Source: Chloroflexi bacterium RBG_16_70_13
GTDB taxonomy: Bacteria > Chloroflexota > Limnocylindria > Limnocylindrales > CSP1-4
Assembly: GCA_001795245.1 (NCBI GenBank)
Contig: MGOD01000032.1
Location: 2,906 to 8,650, forward strand
DNA: 5,745 nucleotides
Direction: 5' to 3'
This document shows, piece after piece, positions 1 through 4,401 of the stretch (within the stretch, counting starts at the first letter, position 1; each line of letters begins with the position of its first letter). A model generated the notes under the pieces. The model was not told the DNA's origin and searched no databases. It saw only the letters and a program-made list of their open reading frames with translations. Position numbers and translations under genes: made by a program.

Positions 1-275
1 CTCAGCCAGGGCGTCCGCCCGATCTCGTAGCCGGCGGCCTCGATCGCCTCGGCGAGGTCGACGCCCGAGACCGGCCCGCTCGTCATGACCTCGACGCGGG
101 CGTGCGATGCGGACGCGGTCGCGCGTTCGACGTTGGGAATCCGGCGAACCTGCCGCTCGATGCGGCGCTCGCATGACCGGCAGGTCATGCCCGCGATCGG
201 GACCACGATGACTCCGCCGGCGGGCGCCAGTGCCTGCGCCCGGGTGCGCGCCGTGCGGGGGACGCTCGCCTTCAT
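1..275 (-). CDS. N-terminal part of an HMA-domain (GMTCxxC) heavy-metal protein, cut by the window edge
   Basis: Reading the minus strand from ATG at 275-273 gives 91 codons that run off the left edge without a stop. Residues 22-87 form a heavy-metal-associated domain: a beta strand (GVIVVPIAG), then GMTCRSC with C32 and C35, a basic helix (ERRIERQVRRIPNVE), and the typical ending AIEAAGYEIG. The two cysteines would bind a soft metal, usually Cu(I). Residues 1-20 are a short Ala/Arg-rich leader that does not look like a signal peptide. The sequence enters a PWL segment right after the HMA fold. In my recollection, proteins that join an HMA domain to a TauE/SafE (DsbD-like or UreH-like) membrane domain look like this, so that is my first guess. 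A copper P-type ATPase is the alternative. Only the HMA domain is visible. No clear Shine-Dalgarno precedes the start, and the lipoprotein gene diverges from it. Confidence 0.85.
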   Translation of the reverse strand, partial: MKASVPRTARTRAQALAPAGGVIVVPIAGMTCRSCERRIERQVRRIPNVERATASASHARVEVMTSGPVSGVDLAEAIEAAGYEIGRTPWL

Positions 276-315
276 GACCGGAGTGTGGCCATCGAAACGG
301 CGGCCGCGTCAGGGA

Positions 316-364
316 CGTTCGGCCCGTGGCCGCCGGCCCGTTCGGCCCGAGTCATCGGGACTCG
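316..364. repeat. 11-bp direct repeat and small inverted repeat between divergent genes
   Basis: CGTTCGGCCCG occurs at 316-326 and again at 339-349. A perfect 6-bp inverted repeat, CGAGTC / GACTCG with a 5-nt loop, sits at 348-364, about 20 nt before the lipoprotein start chosen here. The repeats exist as stated, but a regulatory role is only a guess. If the lipoprotein really began at the upstream GTG (285), this stretch would be coding. Confidence 0.3.
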
Positions 365-383
365 TGGCGGGGGCCCGGTAACG

Positions 384-1013
384 ATGGGCCGCCAAGCGCG
401 TCCATCAACCGTGAAGCACGCCATCTCGGGTCCGACCCGCTCCCTCAGGGTCGTGGCTGTCGCGCTTGCTGCCGTCGTCACCACGGTCATCGTGGCCGCC
501 TGCGGCGGTGGCGCTGCCAGCCCGACGCCGCCACCGGGCGCCACCAACTTCGAGGAGTTCCGAACCGCGAACTGCGCCGCCTGGGAATCGATGTTCCTGG
601 CCGTTGGCAACCCCGACACGGGGTCTGGATCCGACCGCAGCCACGCCTTCGAAGACGCCATTGCCGGTCGCGACCTCGCGACGGCCGACCTGGAGGCGGC
701 CGCGATCCGCGACGAGCTCGAGACGGGGCGCGCCCACGTCGCCGTGGCAGCGTCGTGGCCACCGGGCGCCGAGCCGATGGCCCAGCTTGACCGGGTCCTC
801 GTTGCCTTCGAGGCATACGTCGAGGCCGAGCGGGCGGCCGCCGGCAAGGGCCTGTCCGCGGCGAAGCAGGAGGCCCAGGCCGCGTTCGAGGCGACTGGAG
901 CGCTGGAGGCGTGGAGCCTCCTCCTGACACCGGACACCTGGGCGGAGGTCAACGCCGCGCGTCCGGCCGGCGTCCAGCCAGAGCGCTGCGGCGATCTGCC
1001 GATCTCGTTCTGA
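384..1013 (+). CDS. Small lipoprotein of unknown function
   Basis: A 209-residue protein from ATG 384 to TGA 1011-1013. The N terminus is a lipoprotein signal: a basic n-region, a hydrophobic stretch (about residues 22-37, rich in V/A/L) and the lipobox V-A-A-C with the lipidated cysteine at C40, followed by GGG and a Pro/Thr/Ser linker. It should be exported and anchored on the outer face of the cytoplasmic membrane. The mature part (about 55-209) is Ala/Glu-rich and predicted mostly helical. It has only two further cysteines, C64 (TANCAAW) and C202 (ERCGDLPISF), one near each end, which could form a disulfide closing the domain. I do not recognise the family. Start choice: GTG 285 would add 33 low-quality residues before the signal peptide. 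GTG 411 (10th codon) would give a more compact signal peptide and is a real alternative. None of the three has a good Shine-Dalgarno. Confidence 0.72.
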   Translation: MGRQARPSTVKHAISGPTRSLRVVAVALAAVVTTVIVAACGGGAASPTPPPGATNFEEFRTANCAAWESMFLAVGNPDTGSGSDRSHAFEDAIAGRDLATADLEAAAIRDELETGRAHVAVAASWPPGAEPMAQLDRVLVAFEAYVEAERAAAGKGLSAAKQEAQAAFEATGALEAWSLLLTPDTWAEVNAARPAGVQPERCGDLPISF

Positions 1014-1078
1014 GGAGGCGGCCCGCGCGGTGCCGCTCGGCCGCGTCGCGACTCGGGAGGTTCAGACTCGCCTGTCCG

Positions 1079-1924
1079 TCAGGAATCGACCGCCCGTCGT
1101 CGGGCGCGGAGGAGGCCGGTTCGCGGGCCGAGCGCCAGCGCCAGCAGGAAGGCCGCCGTCTCGACGAGGACGATGAGCGCGCTACTGGCCGTGTTCGTCC
1201 AGAAGCTCAGGTAGAGGCCGCCGACGGGGGCGACCGCCCCGATCACGACCGCGATCGCCATGAGCCGCGAGAAGCGGTCGGCGAGGAGCTGGGCCGTCGC
1301 TGCCGGCGTCACCAGCATCGCCACGACGAGGATGATCCCGACCGCCTGGAGGCTGATCACGATCGTCAGGGCGATGAGGCCGAGGAAGAGGTACTCGAGC
1401 GCCGCCACCGGCAGGCCCGAGGCTGCCGCGGCCAGCGGATCGAACGTCGAGTAGAGGAGCTCTTTCCACAGGAGCGTCACGACCCCGAGCACGACGATGC
1501 TCAGGACGGCCAGGGCCACGAGGTCCGCGCCGCTGATCCCGAGGACCTCGCCGAACAGGAACCCGAACAGGTCGCCCACGTAGTTCGGGATCGTGCTGAA
1601 CAGGAAGACCCCGAGGGCGAACATGCCCGCGAAGAGAACGCCGATCGTCGTGTCGCCCCGGAGCCGGCCGCGCCGGGTGATCCACCCGATCGCGAGGGCC
1701 GTGCCCACGGCCGCGATCGTGGCCCCGAGGTAGAACGGCGCCTTCAGGAGGTAGGCGGCGACGACCCCGGGGAACGCCGCATGGCTGAGGGCGTCGCCCA
1801 TGAAGGCCAGGCCGCGCAGGACCATGTAGGTGCCGATGACGGCGCAGACCAGCCCGACGAGGACCGAGGCCGCGAGGGCGCGGACGAAGAACTCGTAGGC
1901 GAGCGGCTCGGTGAGAGCGGTCAT
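1079..1924 (-). CDS. Metal (Zn/Mn) ABC transporter permease, ZnuB/MntB/TroC family (ABC-3)
   Basis: A 281-residue polytopic membrane protein from ATG 1924-1922 to TGA 1081-1079. It is the usual length for the ABC-3 family of cluster A-I metal importers and contains the family's landmarks: GLAFMGDALSHAAFPG (38-53, with a D44/H48 pair in the first conserved loop), DTTIGVLFAGMFALG (91-105), FDPLAAAASGLP (161-172) and VGIILVVAMLVTPAATAQLL (195-214). About eight hydrophobic segments can be seen (near 14-34, 52-80, 93-111, 133-153, 173-191, 194-214, 220-240 and 245-266). It would form a homodimeric channel powered by the ATPase encoded just upstream. The start ATG overlaps the ATPase stop TGA as ATGA (1924-1921), which indicates translational coupling. 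An in-frame extension upstream through the ATPase gene exists, but it is Arg/Pro-rich and not real. The C terminus is short and basic (RARRRAVDS). The metal cannot be read from the permease. Confidence 0.95.
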   Translation of the reverse strand: MTALTEPLAYEFFVRALAASVLVGLVCAVIGTYMVLRGLAFMGDALSHAAFPGVVAAYLLKAPFYLGATIAAVGTALAIGWITRRGRLRGDTTIGVLFAGMFALGVFLFSTIPNYVGDLFGFLFGEVLGISGADLVALAVLSIVVLGVVTLLWKELLYSTFDPLAAAASGLPVAALEYLFLGLIALTIVISLQAVGIILVVAMLVTPAATAQLLADRFSRLMAIAVVIGAVAPVGGLYLSFWTNTASSALIVLVETAAFLLALALGPRTGLLRARRRAVDS

Positions 1925-2877
1925 GGGCGACGGGCCCCCCGCCCCGGGGTGCCCTCGTGATGGTGGACCTCGCCCGCCGGCGCCTCGTCGTGGTGATGGG
2001 CGTCGTCGAGGAGCATCGCCCGCTCGCCGACGAACAGGAGGTGCCCGCCGTACGTCCGCAGCAGGACGTCGGAATTGAGGACGAGGCTCGCGTCGCCCTG
2101 GGCGACGACTGTCCCGTTGACTGCCACGATCGACCGGAAGTGCTGGGCCGCCGAGGCCAGGTCGTGGGTGCTGGCGATGACCGTCTTGCCGCTGCGGGCC
2201 TCGGCATCGAGGACGGCCATGAGGTCCTCCTGGGTGGCGTTGTCGACCCCGGTCACCGGCTCGTCGAGGAGGTAGAGGTCGGGCTGGGAGGCGAGCGCCC
2301 GGGCGAGGAAGACCCGGCGCCGCTGGCCGCCCGAGAGCGCCCCGATCTGGCGGCGGGCGTGGGCCGTCATCCCGACGAGCTCGAGGGCGTTGGCGACGGC
2401 TGCATGGTCGCGCGCCCCGGGGCGTCGCAGCGGCCCGAGCCGAGGGTAGCGACCCATCATCACCACGTCGCCCGCGGCGACTGGAAAGCTCCAGTCGACC
2501 GCCTCGGCCTGGGGAACGTACGCGATCGCCCGGGCATGCTCGCCGGGCCGCCCGCCGAGGACGGAGATCGTGCCGCCCCACGGCTCGAGGAGGCCGGCGA
2601 TGAGCTTGAGGAGGGTGCTCTTGCCGCCGCCGTTGGGGCCGACGACCGCGGTCAGCGAGCCGGCCGGCAGCCGGAGGTCGACGTCCTCGAGGACGGGCCG
2701 ATCCTCGTAGCCGACAGAGACGTCGACGAGCCAGATGCTGAGCGGCGGTCCGCCGCCGTGGCCGGCATGGTGCTGGTGCGAGGGCGCCGGCGGCGCTACC
2801 GGCTCGCCGCCGTGGCCGACGAGCCGCACGGGCTCGGGGTGCTGATCCGGGGCCGGGCGGGGGGACGTCATCGCCAC
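1921..2877 (-). CDS. Metal (Zn/Mn) ABC transporter ATP-binding protein with His-rich N- and C-terminal tails
   Basis: A 318-residue ATPase from GTG 2877-2875, with an in-frame ATG two codons later at 2871. It has a complete ABC set: Walker A GPNGGGKST (80-88), Q-loop Q123 in YVPQ, signature LSGGQ (181-185), Walker B LYLLDEP (201-207, catalytic E206) and H-loop H238 in STHDL. The motif AVDWSFPV after the Q-loop is typical of the ZnuC/MntA/TroB branch. It is longer than the roughly 240-270 residues usual for this family because of both ends. Residues 1-47 are Pro/His-rich, with H34, H36, H37 and H40 in SHQHHAGH. Residues 291-308 are DDAHHHDEAPAGEVHHHE (H294-296 and H305-307). Such clusters commonly bind Zn(II), Ni(II) or Co(II); a sensing or storage role here is inference. 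It starts 19 nt after the binding-protein stop and overlaps the permease by 4 nt. No strong Shine-Dalgarno is present, so coupling to the upstream gene is likely. Confidence 0.95.
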   Translation of the reverse strand: MAMTSPRPAPDQHPEPVRLVGHGGEPVAPPAPSHQHHAGHGGGPPLSIWLVDVSVGYEDRPVLEDVDLRLPAGSLTAVVGPNGGGKSTLLKLIAGLLEPWGGTISVLGGRPGEHARAIAYVPQAEAVDWSFPVAAGDVVMMGRYPRLGPLRRPGARDHAAVANALELVGMTAHARRQIGALSGGQRRRVFLARALASQPDLYLLDEPVTGVDNATQEDLMAVLDAEARSGKTVIASTHDLASAAQHFRSIVAVNGTVVAQGDASLVLNSDVLLRTYGGHLLFVGERAMLLDDAHHHDEAPAGEVHHHEGTPGRGARRP

Positions 2878-2896
2878 GGGATGCCCGGCGGGTTCG

Positions 2897-3817
2897 TCAC
2901 CTGAGCGCCTCGACCAGCTTCTCGACGTCCCAGTGGATCACGGACTCATACGACGTGACTGGGGGGTCACCGAGTGAATCATCGTAGAGGTCCGCCACGA
3001 CCGTCGCGCCGGTTTCGCGGGCGATCTGATCGATGAGGGCGGTCGGGAACTGGTCCTCAGAGAAGATCGCCTTGACGCCGCTCATCCGGATGGCGTCGAT
3101 GAGCGCGGCGATCTCGCCGGCGCTCGGGTCCTGGCCGGGCGCCTCGACCGCGACGCCGACGATCTCGAGCCCGTAGGCCCGGGCGAAGTACGGCAGGGCA
3201 TCGTGGAACGTCACGAGCTTGCGATTCTCGACCGGGATCGTCGAGATCTGCTCGCGGACCCAGCCGTCGAGCTCGCTGATCGCGGCGCGGTAAGCCTCGC
3301 TCGAGCGTCCGATGTCGGCGGCCTTCGCCGGCGCCGCCGCGACGAGCGCGGTCTCGATCCGCTCGACGTACTGGATCGCGTAGCTGACGTCCATCCAGAG
3401 ATGGGGGTTGCGGGTATCCGGCTCTTCACCCGGGAGAAGCTCGTAGTCGACGCCGTCCTCCGCGAGCCGGACGATCGGGACCCGACTCTGCGGTCCACCG
3501 GACACGCTCTCGATCATGTCGGCGAGCCAGTCGTCCAGGCCGAGGCCGTTCATGATGACGAGATCGGCCTCGGCCAGGTCCTGGAGGTCGGCCGGGGTCG
3601 CCTGGTAGGTGTGGACGTCAACGCCGGGTGGGACGAGGCTGGTGACCGCGACCTGGTCGCCCCCCGTCTGGTGGACGAGGTCCCCGAAGACGGTCGAGGT
3701 CGTGACGACGCGGATCGGGGCCGCGGGGTCGCTCGAGGGGGACGCCGACGGCGCGCAGCCGGCCGCCACGAGGAGCATGGCGAGGAGCGCGGCGGGGATG
3801 GCGCGCTGGGCGTTCAC
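2897..3817 (-). CDS. Metal-binding lipoprotein of the Zn/Mn ABC transporter (ZnuA/TroA/MntC-like)
   Basis: A 306-residue cluster A-I solute-binding protein from GTG 3817-3815 to TGA 2899-2897. Residues 1-21 are a lipoprotein signal (AIPAALLAMLLVAAGC, lipidated C21), followed by a Ser/Pro linker. The mature part matches the family: IRVVTTSTVFGDLV (35-48), VDVHTYQATPADL (66-78), NPHLWMDV (137-144), VTFHDALPYFARAYGL (202-217) and ADLYDDSLG (275-283). By motif position the metal ligands are H69, H139, H205 and D280. This His3Asp set is found in ZnuA and TroA, whereas Mn-specific PsaA-type proteins have Glu at the third position, so zinc is somewhat favoured. The loop before H139 is acidic (EDGVDYELLPGEEPD) and has no His-rich insertion, and there is no cysteine after C21, so the C-terminal disulfide of enterobacterial ZnuA is absent. 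It is the first gene of the three-gene operon, directly behind a promoter and probably leaderless. Confidence 0.95.
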   Translation of the reverse strand: MNAQRAIPAALLAMLLVAAGCAPSASPSSDPAAPIRVVTTSTVFGDLVHQTGGDQVAVTSLVPPGVDVHTYQATPADLQDLAEADLVIMNGLGLDDWLADMIESVSGGPQSRVPIVRLAEDGVDYELLPGEEPDTRNPHLWMDVSYAIQYVERIETALVAAAPAKAADIGRSSEAYRAAISELDGWVREQISTIPVENRKLVTFHDALPYFARAYGLEIVGVAVEAPGQDPSAGEIAALIDAIRMSGVKAIFSEDQFPTALIDQIARETGATVVADLYDDSLGDPPVTSYESVIHWDVEKLVEALR

Positions 3818-3824
3818 GGCGTCG

Positions 3825-3854
3825 ATATTGAGACTCAGTCGCAGTTCGTGTCAA
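3825..3854 (-). promoter_or_regulatory. Sigma70-type promoter of the metal-transporter operon, predicted leaderless
   Basis: On the minus strand a perfect -35 box TTGACA (3854-3849) is followed by an 18-nt spacer and a -10-like CAATAT (3830-3825), which keeps the conserved A at position 2 and T at position 6. Only 7 nt separate the -10 from the GTG start at 3817, so transcription should begin at or within a base or two of the start codon. There is no Shine-Dalgarno before this gene, which fits leaderless translation. The -10 is a weak match (3 of 6); the perfect -35 and the placement carry the call. Confidence 0.6.
3829..3840. promoter_or_regulatory. Candidate operator: overlapping 9-bp palindromes in the promoter spacer
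   Basis: On the plus strand TGAG-A-CTCA (3829-3837) and GACT-C-AGTC (3832-3840) overlap between the -35 and -10 boxes of the transporter promoter. A protein bound here would block RNA polymerase, as Zur, MntR or other metal repressors do at such operons. The palindromes are shorter than classical Zur or MntR boxes and do not match them, so the identity of any regulator is unknown. Confidence 0.25.
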
Positions 3855-3948
3855 CCGCGGGCTCCCACTGCATCCTGTCGATTCCGGCCCGCGTGTTCGT
3901 CGTGGAGATGACGGGAGGTCCGGCGGGCGCCGGGTCCGGACGTCGACC

Positions 3949-3957
3949 AGGAAGGGG
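3949..3957 (+). promoter_or_regulatory. Ribosome binding site of the VOC gene
   Basis: AGGAAGGGG ends 9 nt before ATG 3967. It is the only clear Shine-Dalgarno-like purine run in front of a gene in this window, and it fixes the VOC start. Confidence 0.6.
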
Positions 3958-3966
3958 TTCCGGCAG

Positions 3967-4302
3967 ATGGCTGCACACGTGATCCATGTCGAGGTCGTCG
4001 GGAAGGATGGCCCGGCGCTCCAGAAGTTCTACGGCGACGTCTTCGGCTGGCAGCTCGACACCAACAATCCCGGCGGCTACGGGATGTTCCGTGACGAGGC
4101 GCTGACGGCCGGCCTCGGCCAGTCGCAGGACGGCGGGCCGGGCCACGTCACCTTTTACGTCCACGCGGACGATCCGGCGGCGACCCTCCGTCGCGTCGAG
4201 GAGCTCGGCGGTCGGGTGATCATGCCGCTCACCGAGGTGGCGCCCGAGACGACGGTCGCCCTGTTCGCCGATCCCGAAGGTCACATCGTCGGGCTGATGT
4301 AA
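3967..4302 (+). CDS. VOC superfamily protein (glyoxalase/bleomycin-resistance fold), single domain
   Basis: A 111-residue soluble cytoplasmic protein from ATG 3967 to TAA 4300-4302. It shows the paired beta-alpha-beta-beta-beta pattern of the vicinal oxygen chelate fold: VIHVEV (5-10), a helix leading to the hallmark KFYGDVFGWQLD (20-31), then in the second half GHVTFYVHADDPAATLRRVEELGGRVIMPLTE (59-90) and the terminal strand FADPEGHIVGLM (100-111). H7, H60 and E104 lie where metal ligands occur in active VOC enzymes, but many short members of this type (the CFP-30/YdhE-like group) have no known reaction, so no substrate can be assigned. It would dimerise. It is transcribed away from the transporter operon across a 149-nt gap and has its own terminator, so it is probably monocistronic. 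No sequence evidence links it to metal uptake. Confidence 0.92.
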   Translation: MAAHVIHVEVVGKDGPALQKFYGDVFGWQLDTNNPGGYGMFRDEALTAGLGQSQDGGPGHVTFYVHADDPAATLRRVEELGGRVIMPLTEVAPETTVALFADPEGHIVGLM

Positions 4303-4324
4303 GCCCCGGCGACTCCTCGCGACG

Positions 4325-4351
4325 TGCCGGCCGGGACCATCCCGGCCGGCA
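4325..4351 (+). terminator. Strong hairpin terminator after the VOC gene
   Basis: A perfect 12-bp inverted repeat, TGCCGGCCGGGA (4325-4336) / TCCCGGCCGGCA (4340-4351), encloses a 3-nt loop CCA. It begins 22 nt after the VOC stop and is followed by GTTCTCGTCT, only a weakly T-rich tail. In so GC-rich a genome this is a convincing intrinsic-type terminator for the VOC transcript, although without a true U-run it may pause rather than fully terminate. Confidence 0.7.
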
Positions 4352-4389
4352 GTTCTCGTCTGGGGCCTCCCGGCCGGGCCCGGGCGGGC

Positions 4390-4395
4390 TACGAT
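4390..4395 (+). promoter_or_regulatory. Candidate -10 box of the cyclase gene
   Basis: TACGAT (4 of 6 to TATAAT, keeping TAnnAT) stands 6 nt before ATG 4402, the same geometry as the -10 of the metal-transporter operon. No -35 match lies at the expected distance; that position holds GC-rich sequence. There is no good Shine-Dalgarno before the ATG, so a leaderless transcript is plausible. Confidence 0.4.
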
Positions 4396-4401
4396 CTGTG
4401 G

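Noticed and set aside
1018..1044. Possible bidirectional terminator between the convergent lipoprotein and permease genes
   Set aside because: The GCGGCC/GGCCGC arms pair for only 6 bp around a 15-nt loop, with competing pairings and no T-run on either side. At this GC content such pairs occur by chance. I see nothing else in the 65-nt gap.
911..1960. Long plus-strand open frame opposite the permease gene
   Set aside because: Its product is a low-complexity run of Arg, Asp, Glu and Gly with no fold-like pattern. It is the antisense shadow of a well-recognised permease.
1925..2581. In-frame N-terminal extension of the permease to about 500 residues
   Set aside because: The extension is Arg/Pro-rich and lies wholly inside the ATPase gene. 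The ATGA overlap and the family length fix the start at 1924.
1957..2904. Plus-strand open frame opposite the ATPase gene
   Set aside because: It is an antisense shadow. The minus-strand frame has every ABC motif, while this one has none.
3818..3966. VOC gene as part of the metal-transporter operon
   Set aside because: It lies on the opposite strand, has its own Shine-Dalgarno and terminator, and shows no metal-uptake signature. Divergent placement alone is weak evidence of a link.
3203..3982. Plus-strand open frame opposite the binding-protein gene, running across the promoter
   Set aside because: It is Arg/Asp/Gly-rich, has no recognisable domain and crosses the divergent intergenic region.
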